A stretch of DNA of 64,000 bases from Panax quinquefolius (taxonomy: Eukaryota; Streptophyta; Magnoliopsida; Apiales; Araliaceae): contig CM035167.1 in the NCBI GenBank assembly GCA_020205615.1, positions 134,802,568 to 134,866,567 of the forward strand. The letters are read 5' to 3'. The notes under the pieces are model-generated. The model had not been told where the DNA came from and ran no database searches. It worked only from the letters and a program-made list of their open reading frames with translations. A program made the translations under genes and the position numbers. Of this stretch, positions 45,959 through 59,158 are shown piece by piece (position 1 is the stretch's first letter; every line of letters begins with the position of its first letter).

Positions 45959-47032
45959 GGCTTAAATATAATTTACTACCCTAAACTATAGGCCATATTC
46001 CATTTCGGTGATCCACCTTTCAATTTTGTCAATTAAGTGATTGAACTATCAATTTTTTTTGATTTCATTCAATTGGGCCTGCCACGTCAAAAATTGGTGA
46101 CGTGGCATCCTAATAGGCAGTAGGATTGCTTATGTTTAAAAACATTATATATTTTTAATGAGATCGTAGGACAAAAAGATAAAATAACAAATAAAATAAC
46201 TAAAAAATTACACAAATAATATAAATTAGTTGTATAATTATTTATTTATAGTTATATAAATAATATAAATTATTATATAAATAATATAAAATTATTTTTA
46301 TTAAAAAAATGCATTTTATTAATTTTTTTATTAAAAAAATTGTGTTTAATATTAATGATAATAAAAATAAAAATATTAATGATAATAAAATAAAAATAAA
46401 ATGCGCTTTTTTGTAATAAAAAAACGCTATTTTTTGTAATAATAAAAAAAAATTTGTTTTTAATAAAAAAACGCATTGATTTTTTTTAATGAAAATAATT
46501 ATTAAAATAATAAAATAAAAAGCATGTTGCTTTATTTTTAAAATGGTTGTTTTTTTTAATAAAATAATTATTATTTTTTATTAAAAAATTTTACTTTTAT
46601 TTTTATTTTTATTATCATTAATATTTTTATTTTATTATCATTAATATTAAACACAATTTTTTTTTAATAAAAATTTAAAAACGCAGTTTTTTAATAAAAA
46701 ATAATTATTATATTATTTATATAATAATTTATATTATTTATATAACTATAAATAAATAATTATACAACTAATTTATATTATTTGTGTAATTTTTAGTTAT
46801 TTTATTTGTTATTTTACCTTTTTGTCTTTCGATCTCATTAAAATATATAATATTTTTACATAAGCAGACTCTCGCACGCTTATTAGATGCCACGTCGAAA
46901 TTGGCCGACGTAAGTAATCCAATTGAATGAAATCGAAAAAATTGATATTCAATCACCTAATTGACAAAATTGAAAGTGGATCACCGAAGTCAATATGACC
47001 TATAGTTTAGGGTAATAAATCATATTTAAGCC
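45959..47032. mobile_element. Foldback Mutator-like element (MULE-MITE), 1074 bp
   Basis: The left end GGCTTAAATATAATTTACTA and the right end (other strand GGCTTAAATATGATTTA) start inverted repeats that extend for more than 200 bp, including CACGTCAAAAATTGG(T/C) and ATTCAATTGG words. A perfect 9-bp target duplication CAAATGTTA flanks it (45950-45958 and 47033-47041). The AT-rich centre (46270-46740) is also largely self-complementary. Long inverted ends and a 9-bp duplication are typical of the Mutator superfamily. There is no transposase. Confidence 0.9.
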
Positions 47033-49041
47033 CAAATGTTATTATTCACGTAAGATCTGTTAGTCTACTAAGATTTTTTGTCATGTCCATTTATGTAAGA
47101 CCCCAACTTATTATTAATGAAATTTAATTTTCTCTATTTATTATTTTGAAATAGTAAGGGTTGATGTGATTAATGTGGATAGTTAGGGGTTAAATATGCA
47201 AATATTTCAAAATAAGCAAGTGGTTATAAAATATTCATTGTTTGCGGGGAATATTCGTTTGGTCGTGGAATATTAAAGATTGTCGAGGAATATTCGCGAC
47301 GACCACAAGCGACCATGACCATGTTGGGGCCCCATAACTGGAAAAAGCGATTGGATGAAGAAAGCGACAAATATAAGTTGGTTAAAATAACTTGCAGTAG
47401 TTGTTACCATTAATCTTGTTAAAATACTTGGGTGGTTAAAACACAAGAAGATACCTGCGGTATTGCAATTATTGATTCTTACGTAAAGAAGGCCTTACTC
47501 AATAATGGTTACGATAATTCTTTATTCGATATTTTATTGATTCAATAATTCTTTGCGTTGATATTTTATATTAATTGTTGTTTCAATAATTGTCATTACA
47601 CAATATTTTTCATTATCGAAGCAATAATTCATATTATCTGAATAATATTATTAGATAACATTATTGGCAATGTCTAGAAAGTTACATTACAGGAGAGGTT
47701 TGGTCACCTAATTGCGCCAAGAAGTGAGAAATTCTTATTGGAAAGCCCCTCTTTCCTGAACCGCTCGGTTGTCAATATTGTGATTCGTAATATTATTTGT
47801 GAATAATTAATTATTGATTCATATGATGAGGAAAATATTGATTTTATGTGGATATAGATGGAGAAAAATTTTAATGTGACAATTGTTGAAAATTAAAATT
47901 TTATCTTTTTTCGATAAGATAATGTATTATTATATTTTAATAATATAATAATGGTGATATTTTTACAACGAATGTGGGATATATGAGTATCTGAGGAGGA
48001 AGAGTATTTTATTGCAATAAATGTTTAAAACATGTTAAACATGTTGGTGGACCCCATTTATCGATCGAAATTTGATTATAACTTTTGTAAAATTGCCCGT
48101 TTGTGGATTTTTGGTCAATTTCTGTTTGGAATTTGGAAAACTTTCTTCTACAAAGTTGTAGAGAATTGAATTTCCTATAAAAACTCACTTGAGATTCAAA
48201 TTTTCTGATAAAAGAGCTATTTATTATGAATTATTGATGTTCAATTCTTGAATAATTGATTTTTGGAAGTTTTAATTATTTTAAATAATAAAAACGTTTT
48301 TGATTTGTTTGGTAGACTTATTTGTTGTCAAGCATGGTTGAATTCAGATCATAGATTGTGTGCGTTGGAATTTATATATAATATATTAATATTATATTAA
48401 ATTTTTCGCTTTTGGTGTTCTAAGCAATTTCTATAAATAGGGTGCTTAGGTTAGAATTGAAAATCACAATTTAAATCAAGTTTTTCTCTCTATATTATCG
48501 AGCGTATTCTTGTGAGTATTTTGAGTATAATTTGAGTATTGCTATTAGGATTTGCAAGTTCAAGTCATAGCTTTATATCCAGGTGTTTAAATTTAAATCT
48601 TGATCTTTCGAGGTAAGGGATATTATTTTTTTTCAGTAATGATATTATTTCTTCAATATCATTATGTTGAAATATTGATCTGAAGTTTTTATCAAATTTG
48701 GAACTTTTGGTGTCGGAGTTACTATTCACGATACATGACTATTCACGATATCTGACATTATTCACGAATCTAAGACTATTCATCGAAAAATGAAAATTTT
48801 TCTTTTCGTCCAAAATATCTATTTCGGATACTAGCTTTGATTGTATCCATGTTTTGATCATTCTTGAATTTTACACCACTGCTGCGATTATTTTTGAGGT
48901 ATTTTTGGACGTGAATAAAACAAAGTACGAATCCTTAATCCTTAATCCTTGTCATTTTGTTTTCTTTGGATTCGTTTCTTTAAAAATATTTTCAACATCT
49001 TGATCTTAAATGATGATATTATGGAATATCTTTGGCTGTAG

Positions 49042-51708
49042 TGTAAGACCAAGAAATTTTTTAAATAAAAGGAATTTCCTTTATTTATTATTTTGAAATA
49101 GTAAGGGTTGATTTGATTAATGTGGATAGTTAAGGGTTAAATACGCAAATATTTCAAAATAAGCAAGTGGTTATAAAATATTCATTTTTGTCTGGGAATA
49201 TTCGTTTGGTCGTCGTGGAATATTAAATCTTTTCGGAGAATATTAAATGACGACGGTATTAAACATGACCGTGTGTGGCCCCATGGAAGCGATTGGATGA
49301 AGAAAACGACAAATATAAGTTGGTAAAAAAATACAGGCGTAGTTGTTACCAATTTAAGGCATTGGAATACCCGGTGGTTAAAAATACGATAATCTGGCGT
49401 GGTTTGCGATGACACCGGTATTGCACAATATTGTTGAATTATTGATCCTTACGTAAGAAGGCCTTACTCAATAATTTTCACGATGATTCTTATTCAATAT
49501 TTTATTTTATTGATTCAATAAGCTGCTGCGTTGATATTTTATATTATTGTTGTTCAATAATTGTCAACGCATTATCTCCATTATCGGATCAATAATTCAT
49601 ATTATTTGAATAATATTATTAGATAGCATTATTGGCAATGTCTAGAAAGTTCATCGAGGAGAGGTTTGGTCACCTAATTGCTTGGCGTCGAGAAGAGAAA
49701 TCCTTATCGAAAAGCCCCTCTTTCCAGGAACGGCTGGTTGTCATAATTGTGATTACGTAATATTATTTGTGAATAATTAATTATTGATTCATATGATAAA
49801 GAAATATTTATTTTATGTGGATATAAATGATGGATTTATTTATGTGGTTATAAATGAAGAAATTATTGTTGAGGTGTTTTATCGGTATTTTATCGGATTG
49901 GAGGTATTAAAAATCAAATCGGGGTTTTGAGATATATTCATGGGGTTATAATTTTAATCCGATAGTTGAATTGTGGTAATTTTTGGGTATGTTATACATA
50001 CATAAGTTGAGTATATGTCAACAAATTTTGAACCGATTAAAAAATGCACGAATGATTTGTTGTGAATTTTAAGAGGTGTCGGATTCTAAATTAGGTTTAT
50101 AATTAATTTTGGTGGAAAATTCTAGAATTGAGTGGGCCCCACTTGTGGTTGGTGAAGAAATGTGCTGAATTTTATTTCAAATGTGGTGGGTGGCAATAGT
50201 AGTAGGTAAAGCCATCAGTAGCAGTCAAAATGCGCTTGGTAGGCTAACATTTTCTATAAATAGAGGGCTAAGTTAGAATTGAAAATCACACCGTAAACAA
50301 AGTTTTTCTCTTCTCTCTATATTATTGAGCGTATTTTGTGAGTATTTAGATACTTTGAGAGTTCTTTGTCAAAGACAAGTTTCATTCAAAGATCACTTGA
50401 GCCTTTCCTTAGGAAATCTTGATTCTTTGAGGTAAGGGATATTATTTTTTCAGTAATGATATTATTTCTTCAATATCATTATCTTTGAAATGTTGATCTG
50501 AAGTTTTATCAAATTTGGAACTTTTTCATGTCGGGGTTACTATTCATGAGTTACTATTCACGAGTTACTATTCATGAATTACTATTCACGAGTTCTTATT
50601 CACGAGTACTATTCATGAAGCGTGAAAATGTTTTTGTAAATTTCTATCTTTTGGTGTTGAGATTCTTATTCACGATACACGACCTTATTCACGATATCTA
50701 TTCACGATATCTGGACTATTCATCGAAAAATAAAATTTCTTCTTTTCGTCCAAAATATCTATTCGGATACTAGCTTTGATTGTATCCATGTTTTGATCAT
50801 TCTTGAATTTTACACCACGCATGTGATTATTTTTGGGGTATTGTTGGACATGGATAAAACAAAGTACGAATCCTTAATCCTTAATCCTTGTCATTTTTGT
50901 TTCCTTTGGATTCGTTTTTTAAAAATATTTTTCATCATCCTCGGTCTTAAATGATGATATTATTGAATATCTTTGGCACGTAGTGCAAAGATGAATGATT
51001 TCGAAGAATATCTTTGGCCTGTGGTATGCAAAGATGAGCAGTGTTGAGAGATGAACATGACTGATCGATTAATATCTTTGGCTGTAGTGCAAAGATGAGC
51101 AGTGTTTAAATGAACATGATTAATGATGAATATCTTTGGGCCTGTAGTGCAAAGATGAATATTTGATTCGGATGTATATTGATTGTTGTTCTGAGGATAA
51201 AAGATAGGCGATGAACTTTTAAATTCATACATAGAAGATAGTAGTTTGCATTCTCTACTTAACTCTTCTAATGAATTATTATTTCAATTGCGAATATTGA
51301 TTTAAAATTTGTTGTCTATTGTATTCTATTAAATTTTTTCCTGTTGAAGACTAACGATAATTTGTTGTATATTATCTTAGTCATAATATTCTTTCTCGAG
51401 CTAGTTGAGCTCACCCTTTTCCTTTTGTTCCATTCTCTTCTCGAGGAGGCGAGAATATAAGCGTAGCATTTAGCCTGGGGTATGGAATGAAGGTTTTAGA
51501 AAGGATTGTTTAGTAGTCCTCACCATTTTTGTAAAATAATGTATCAATAAATGTGATGAGGATTTATTTGAGTATAAATATTGTCAGAAGATAATATTTG
51601 TATTTAAACTCACGATTTTATTGTTGTAATAATAAAGTTGTAGTTGTTTTACGTACCATGTATTGACAACTCGAATGGGTGATGTATACCTATTTTGGGG
51701 GCGTCGCG
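49042..51708 (+). repeat. 5' LTR of element G
   Basis: About 2667 bp, TATAAATAG at 50255-50263, 15-bp TTACTATTCACGAG array at 50535-50612, and four AATATCTTTGGC units at 50960-51160. The end reads GGCGTCGCG instead of GGCGTCACA. Confidence 0.9.
50255..50263 (+). promoter_or_regulatory. LTR core promoter (TATA box) of element G
   Basis: TATAAATAG, followed about 50 bp on by TTTTTCTCTTCTCTCTATA. The position is the same as in the other LTRs of the family, including 57693-57700 in G's 3' LTR. Confidence 0.6.
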
Positions 51709-51897
51709 GTTGGTATCGAGCTTAGGAATCTGATCTCTGGCGGAGATCGGGGAATAGAAACTAGGAGGGAGAGACGAGTAAATCCTTCGCTAAGTGTGTC
51801 CTACCTAAGCTTATTTGTTAGTTGGTCAAGTATATAGGGATATTATGTGATATATTGATTTCCTTAATTAACCCTTGTTTTATGACGGTATTTGAGA

Positions 51898-53060
51898 ATG
51901 TCGATTGAGAATATTAATGGAGGAAATGAGACCGTGGAGATGCTGTCTTTACCAACGAGGAGAGCGTCAACAGTGACAATGTTCTCTCCTGTGAACAACA
52001 CCACCTGAAAGCGAGATGATGAGCGAGGGGATGTTTAGAAGTTTTTGCAGTTCATGCAAAATCAGACGAGGAGACTCGTGTTCAAAATCTGAGGAGAAAT
52101 GATAGCAATTCACGGGTTGTCACTGACCCAATCGGCCCAAAGAGTTGGGACCACGAATTTAAGGGAAAGCGAGATCCGATCACGGCGGAAACATGGGTCA
52201 AACAAATTACCAAGATATTCGATGTCTTGGGATGCGGAGGAACAGAAGGTTCCATTCGCCACCTTTATGTTCCGTAAAAGTGGCGAAAGCGATACATGGT
52301 GGGAGATCGTGAAGCGTACTCCATCCGTACCGCACTTCAAGATGTCTTGGGAGAGCGTTTGAGAGATTATTTAATGACAAATACTTTCACGAAAGTATTC
52401 GTCGTATGAAGGAAGTGGAGTTCATCGATTAGAGCAAAACAACATGACGGTGTCTCGAGACGAGGCAAAGTTTGCAGAGTTATCCAGTTTGCACCTCATT
52501 TGGTGGAGAATGAGGAGCGATGACGCGGATGTTTCTTAGAGGTTTGAAACTTAAGATACGTCGATTATCTCATTTCTCATAAACTTTCTCTTTATTCGAG
52601 ATGTTGTAAAGCAGGGGCTCAATTATTAGAAGCGAGATAACGAGTACTGGCCAACTGAGGGACCATAACCGAGGATCGCACTGCAGAGATAGCGATCAAT
52701 GAATAATGATAACTGCGGAGAAAGAAAGCAGACCGGACAGAAATGGTAACCACTCGGTGGTAATCATGGTCATGAAAAAGAAGAAGCGAGTCGGGAGGAG
52801 ATTTTAAAAGAGGAGATTTAACAACGACTATGTGAAGGCAGCAGTCTTGGTAAGTAGAAGAATCTGGTTCTAGGGAGGAGATCGACCACCCGGTCATATG
52901 CTACAATGCGGAAAAGAGGGACATATCGGTCAAAGCGCCCTGGCAGTTCAAGGTATGCTATAGTTGTGGAAAGGAAGGACATATCGCCGAGATTGACGCA
53001 GAAGCGAAACCTAGTTCAATGGGGACGGTGACTCAAAAGATCGTCCCGTAAAAGTCAAAG
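51898..53060 (+). pseudogene. Gag remnant of element G
   Basis: Starts near ATG 51898. The best open stretch (52099-52362) reads QKVPFATFMFRKSGESDTWW, typical of the capsid part of plant chromovirus Gag. Two zinc knuckles are visible at about 52898-53000; the second reads [11 protein letters not shown] and the first lacks a ligand or is shifted. Frameshifts occur every 100-250 bases. Confidence 0.8.
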
Positions 53061-53129
53061 TCAGCGATTCCGGAAGAAGCGTTTGTTGTGGATTTGGTCA
53101 TAATGCGAGGAACCCAAACGAGGTGATCA

Positions 53130-56100
53130 CGGGTAAGCTATTTATAAATTCTTGCGAAGTTTATACCTTACTTGATCTGGGTATACCCATTCATTTATCT
53201 CTCCCGCATGTGCTCAACGTTTAAACTTGACTCAGGAGAAATTAGACTTTGACCTATCTGTGGAAACTCCGTTAGGAGAAACTTTCATCACATCCACTCG
53301 TTTATAAATCTTGTTTGATTCAAGTTGGCACCATCACCTTACACATTGACCTTATCTCTTTAAAGATACTTGCTTTTGATGTGATTTTAGGGATTGATTG
53401 GTTAACTACTCATCATGCCAAAATTGATTGTTTTTCGTAAGGTTGTTAGTTTTCATATTCCTAACCAACTGTTATGCGAATTCAAGCAACTAAACCATTA
53501 AAATCAATCACTATCATATCTAATCATAAAGCTATTCGCTTATTGAAAAACGGATGTCAAGCTTTCTTAGCCCATGTTATGGATTTTAATAAAGACACGT
53601 CAAATTTGAATAATATTCTGTTGTTATTGACTTTCACGGACGTATTTCAGAAGAACTTCCCGATCTACCCCGTAGCGTGAAGTTGAATTCTTTATTGATC
53701 TTGAACTTTGTACAAAGCCCATTTCTAAAACCCCATATCGAATGGCTCTATTGAACTTCAGAGTTAAAGGTCCAACTACAGGAATTGTTGGACATTGGTT
53801 TCATTCGTCTAGTATATCTCCTTGGGGTGCTCTGTTTTATTTGTAAAGAAGAAAAGCGGGGAGTATGCGACTTTGTATTGACTATCGGAATTGAACCATG
53901 TCACCATCAAGAATAGGTATCCTCTACCTCGTATTGATGACTTGTTTGACCCAATTGCAAGGGCACAATTCTTTTCAAAAATCGATCTTCGATTCGGATA
54001 TCATCAATTTGAAGATTAAAAGCGAGGATATTCCAAAGGCGCCTTGAGAACTTCGGTATGGGCATTATGAATTCTTAGTCATGTCTTTCGGACTAACTAA
54101 TGCTCCTATGCTTTCATGGATATGATGAACCAAAGTATTCAAGGAATATTTAGATCGATTCGTTGTTGTCTTTATTGATGACATCCTTATATATTCCAAA
54201 AGTCGTGAAGATCATGAGCACCATTTGAATTTGGTACTCAAAGGCTTCGTGAAAACCAACTATATGCCAAATTGAAGAAATGCGAGTTTGGCTTGAGGAA
54301 GTAGCCTTTCTTGGGCATGTGGTGTCAAAACATGGAGTATCTGTTGATCCGTGAAGATTGAAGCAATCAAAGTTAGAACAACAAAAGTCGGTGATTGAAG
54401 TACGTAGCTTTTTGCTTAACTGGTTATTATCGGAGATTCGTGGAAGGGTTTTCTCGAATCGCTACTCCATTAACTCACTAACTTCGAAAGGATCTGAAAT
54501 TCGTTGGGGGGCGAAGAATGCGAGAAAAGTTTCCAAGAGCTTAAGAGGAGACTTATTTAGCACTGTTCTAACAATACCATCTGGTTCGGATGGATTTGTT
54601 ATCTGACGATGCTTGTGCAAAGGGTTAGGATGTGTTCTCATGCAACGTGGGAAAGTCATAGCCTATGCCTCGCGACAACTTAAAGAGTATGAGAGGAATT
54701 ATCCTACTCATGATCTAGAGTTAGCGTGATCGTTTCGAGCTAAAGATATGGAGGCACTATCTATACGGGGAGAAAGTGGAGATATATTCGGATCATAAAA
54801 GCCTTAAATATTTCTTCACTCAAAAAGAACTCAACATGCGGCGGCAAATGACGTTGGCTCGAGCTATTGAAGACTACGACCACACTATTCAATACCATCC
54901 CGGTAAAAGCGAGCGTGGTGGCGACGCATTGAGTAGAAGATCATATCGAGGAACGAGTGCGATGATGTCAAGTATACGACAGAGCCAACTTTAATAGAAA
55001 AAGTTAAGGTTGCTCAAGCCACCGACCAGGCCGGTGATCGTATGAAGAAGAAAAAGTCTGAAGGAGCTATTAGGGCGAGAATTGATGAAGAAGGAATACT
55101 TGAGTCCACTCTAGACTTTGTGTTCCTAACGACTACGATTTGAAGTACAAGATTATGATGGAGGCACCACAATACACCATTTGCAATCCATCCTGGAAGT
55201 ACTAAAATGTATCGTGATCTTGACATACATTTTGGTGGAACAATATGAAGAGAGATTGCAAAGTTTATATCAATGTGTTTAACTTTGTCGGCGTGTAAAG
55301 CGGAGCATCTAGTACCTAAGGGTCCGTTGCAACCACTTGAGATTCCGGAATGGAAGTGGGAACACATTACCATGGATTTCAATTCACGGGTCTTCCTACG
55401 GTTTCTCAAGGCATCAATGCTATTTGGGTTATTGTTGATAGATTAACCAAATCGCTCATTTTCTTGCCAACACGGAGACTTATTCCCTTGAACGTCTTCT
55501 TTAGTATATACGTAAATGAGATCGTGAGGTTGCATGGCATGCACTGTATCCATAGTCTCGGATCGTGACCCAAGATTCACTTCAAGATTTTGGGTTAGCT
55601 TGCAAAAAGCTATGGGCGCGGATTTGCGATTTAGTTGGCATACCATCCCCAAACCAGACGGACAATCGAGAGGACTATTCAAACTCTTGAAGATTTATTA
55701 AGACTACTGTGTCCTAGACTTCAAGGCGGTTAGGATAAGTATTTACCATTGGTGGAATTCTCCTACAACAACAGATTATCGTGCAAGTATAGGTGTGGCT
55801 CCATTGAAGCATTATATGGACGAAAATGTCGTTCTCAATATGTTGGGATGAGGTGGGTGAAGCAACATTGTTGGGACCCGAAGTTAAGACGTATGATCTC
55901 ACGAAAAGATCCAAATAATTCGATAACGATACAAAGCGGCTAAAGATCGACAAAAGAGTTATGCGGATCTTCATCGAAAGGACGTGGAATTTAATGTGGG
56001 GATCATGTATTGTTGCGAGTTGCTCCATGGAAGGAGTTACAAGATTTGGGAAAGAGGAAAGCTCAATCCACGATTTATTGGTCCATTTCAAATTCTTGAC

Positions 56101-56445
56101 CGAAGAGTAGGAAATGTAGCCTATAGACTTGCGTTACCTCCGAGTATGTCTCGTGTTCATAATGTGTTTCACATATCATGCATTTCGTAAATATGTGAAA
56201 GACCCGAACCACGTTATTGAGTTAGAACCGGACGAGATACCAGAAGACTTAACGTATGAGGAGGTACTATCAAGATCTTGGATAGGAAGGAGCATGTCCT
56301 ACGCCAAGAAAGGTCATACCACAAGTTAAAGTTTTGTGGAGGAATCATGCTTATAGAGGAAATGACACGGGAATTGGAAGCGAAAATGAAAGCGAGGTAT
56401 CCTCACCTTTTGAAACACCAGTACGTCACGTCAATTTCGAGGGAC
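53130..56445 (+). pseudogene. Pol remnant of element G: protease, RT, RNase H, integrase, chromodomain-like tail
   Basis: Protease at 53160-53470 has Asp-Leu-Gly in place of DTG at 53174. RT spans about 53640-54360 and keeps the catalytic [11 protein letters not shown] with FIDD at 54171-54182. The RT connection and RNase H follow (54400-54960), with YSDHKSLKYFFTQKELNMR and IQYHPGKSERGGDALSRRS readable. Integrase (55150-56060) shows RVKAEHLVPKG, the first Asp in TMDF near 55374 and [15 protein letters not shown]. The C-terminal part (56140-56445) has KDPNHVIELEPDEIPEDLTY and the end of a chromodomain-like tail. Many stops and frameshifts make it non-functional as read. This motif set matches Tekay/Del-type chromoviruses. 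Confidence 0.88.
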
Positions 56446-56467
56446 GAAATTTCATAAGGAGGGAGGT

Positions 56468-59158
56468 TGTAAGACCCGAAATTTTTTAAATAAAAAGGAA
56501 TTTCCTTTATTTATTATTTTGAAATAGTAAGGGTTGATTTGATTAATGTGGATAGTTAAGGGTTAAATACATAAATATTTTCAAAATAAAGCAGTGGTTA
56601 TAAAATATTCATTTTTGTCGGGGAATATTCATTTGGTCGTGGAATATTCAAATGCTGTTGGGAATATTCGCAAATGCTGCGCAGTGACCATGTGGGCCCC
56701 ATAACTGAAAAGCGATTGGATGAAGAAAAGCGACAAATATAAGTTGGTTAAAAATAACGCGGCGTAGTTATTTCAGATTAAGACCATTGGAATACCGGTG
56801 GTTAAAATACGATGTCTGCGTGGTTGCACAAAGAAGATTGCACTGCAGTATTGCACAAGATTGTTGAATTATTGATCCTTACGTAAGAAGGTACTACTCA
56901 ATAATTTTCGATGAATTCTTGTTCAATATTTTATTTTATTGATTCAATAATTCTTTGCGTTGATATTTTATATTATTGTTGTTCGATAATAATTGTCTGC
57001 GCATTATCTCCATTATCGGATCAATAATTCATATTATTTGAATAATATTATTAGATAGCATTATTGGCAATGTCTAGAAAGTTACATCAAGGAGAGGTTT
57101 GGTCACCTAATTGCGGCATGATAAGGAGAAATCCTTATCGGAAAGCCCCCTCTTTCACAGGAGCGGCTACTGGTTGTCATAATTGTGATTACGTAATATT
57201 ATTTGTGAATAATTAATTATTGATTCATATGATAAAGAAATATTTATTTTATGTGGATATAAATGATGGATTTATTTATGTGGTTATAAATGAAGAAATT
57301 ATTGTTGAGGTGTTTTATCGATATTTTATCGGATTGGAGGTATTAAAAATCAAATCGGGGTTTTGAGATATATTCATGGGGTTATAATTTTTAATCCAAT
57401 AGTTGGATTGTGGTAATTTTTGGGTATGTTATACATACATAAGTTGAGTATATGTCAACAAATTTTGAACCGTTAAAAATGCACGAATGATTTGTTGTGA
57501 ATTTTAAGAGGTGTCTGATTCGTAAATTAGGTTTATAATTAATTTTGGTGGAAAATTCTAGAATTGAGTGGGCCCCACTTGTGGTTGGTGAAGAAATGTG
57601 CTGAATTTTATTTCAAATGTGGTGGGTGGCAATAGTAGCGAGGTAAAGCTATCGGTAGCAGTCAAGTCTCGCTTTACGGGCTAACATTTTCTTATAAATA
57701 GAGGGCTAAGTTAGAATTGAAAATCACACCGGAAACAAAGTTTTCTCTCTTTCTCTCTATATTATTGAGCGTATTTTGTGAGTATTTAGATACTTTGAGA
57801 GTCATTTATTCAAAGACAAGTTTCATTCAAAGATCACTTGAGACCTTTCCTTAGAAATCTTGATTCTTTGAGGTAAGGGATATTATTTTTTCAGTAATGA
57901 TATTATTTCTTCAATATCATTATCTTTGAAATGTTGATCTGAAGTTTTATCAAATTTGGAACTTTTTCATATGGGGTTACTATTCATGAGTTCTTATTCA
58001 CGAGTTACTATTCACGAATTACTATTCACGAGTTCTTATTCACGAGTACTATTCATGAAGCGTGAAAATGTTTTTTTGTGAAATTTCTATCTTTTGGTGT
58101 CTGAGTTACTATTCACGTATCAAGACTATTCACGATATCTGAAGACTATTCACGATATCTCGGCACTATTCATCGAAAAATAAAATTTCTTCTTTTTTCG
58201 TCAAAATATCTATTCGGATACTAGCTTTGATTGTATCCATGTTTTGATCATTCTTGAATTTTACACCACCTTGTGATTATTTTTGGGGTATTGTTGGACA
58301 TGGATAAAACAAAGTACGAATCCTTAATCCTTAATCCTTGTCATTTTGTTTCACTTTGGATTCGTTCTTTAAAAATATTTTCATCATCCTCGGTCTTAAA
58401 TGATGATATTATTGAATATCTTTGGCACGTAGTGCAAAGATGAATGATTTCTGAAGAATATCTTTGGCTGTGGTGCAAAGATGAGCAGTGTTGAGATGAA
58501 CATGACCGACGATTAATATCTTTGGCAGTAGTGCAAAGATGAACAGTGTTTAAATGAACATGACTAATCGATGAATATCTTTGGCTCAGTAGTGCAAAAA
58601 GATGAATATTTGATTCCGGATGTATATTGATTGTTGTTACAGGGGATAAAAGATGAGCGATGAACTTTTAAATTCATACATAGAAGATAGTAGTTTGCAT
58701 TCTCTACTTAACTCTTCTAATGAATTATTATTTCATTTGCGAATATTGATTTAAAATTTGTTGTCTATTGTATTCTATTAAATTTTTCCTGTTGAAGACT
58801 AACGATAATTTGTTGTATATTATCTTAGTCATAATATTCTTTTATTGAAGCTAGTTGAGCTCACCCTTTTCTTTTTGTTCCATTCTTCTCGGGGAGGCGA
58901 GAATATAAATGAGTGCAGTGGGGGGTATGGAATGAAGGTTTTAGAAAGGATTGTTTAGTAGTCCTCACCATTTTGTAAAATAATGTATCAATAAATGTGA
59001 TGAGGATTTATTTGAGTATAAATATTGTCAGAAGATAATATTTGTATTTAAACTCACAGCGATTTTCTTGTTGTAATAATAAAGTTGTAGTTGTTTACAT
59101 ACCATGTATTGACAACTTTCGGAATGGGTGATGTATACCTATTTTGGGGGGCGCCACA
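56468..59158 (+). repeat. 3' LTR of element G
   Basis: 2691 bp, pair of 49042-51708. Long identical blocks alternate with short disordered patches, for example at 56650-56700 and 56815-56860. It ends GGGCGCCACA. Confidence 0.9.

Larger units (their letters stand above)
49042..59158 (+). mobile_element. Element G: full-length Ty3/Gypsy chromovirus (Tekay/Del-like), 10.1 kb
   Basis: Begins TGTAAGACC and ends GGGCGCCACA with a perfect duplication TGTAG (49037-49041 and 59159-59163). LTRs 49042-51708 and 56468-59158 flank an internal region of about 4.76 kb in the order gag, protease, RT, RNase H, integrase, chromodomain-like tail, the order of Ty3/Gypsy. Primer site TGGTATCGAGC starts at 51711 and a polypurine tract AAGGAGGGAGGT ends at 56467. 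It is the only element in the window with RT and RNase H cores, but all frames are broken. Confidence 0.93.

Noticed and set aside
51100..51240. Small Cys/His-containing minus-strand frames that look like zinc-binding peptides (also 20241, 25082, 31332, 41855, 59054)
   Set aside because: All come from the same LTR unit with GTAGTGCAAAGATGA read on the other strand; the repetition explains the conservation.
23145..59158. Endogenous plant pararetrovirus
   Set aside because: Long LTRs with 5-bp target duplications, an integrase and a chromodomain-type tail identify Ty3/Gypsy retrotransposons; no movement protein or viral coat sequence is seen.
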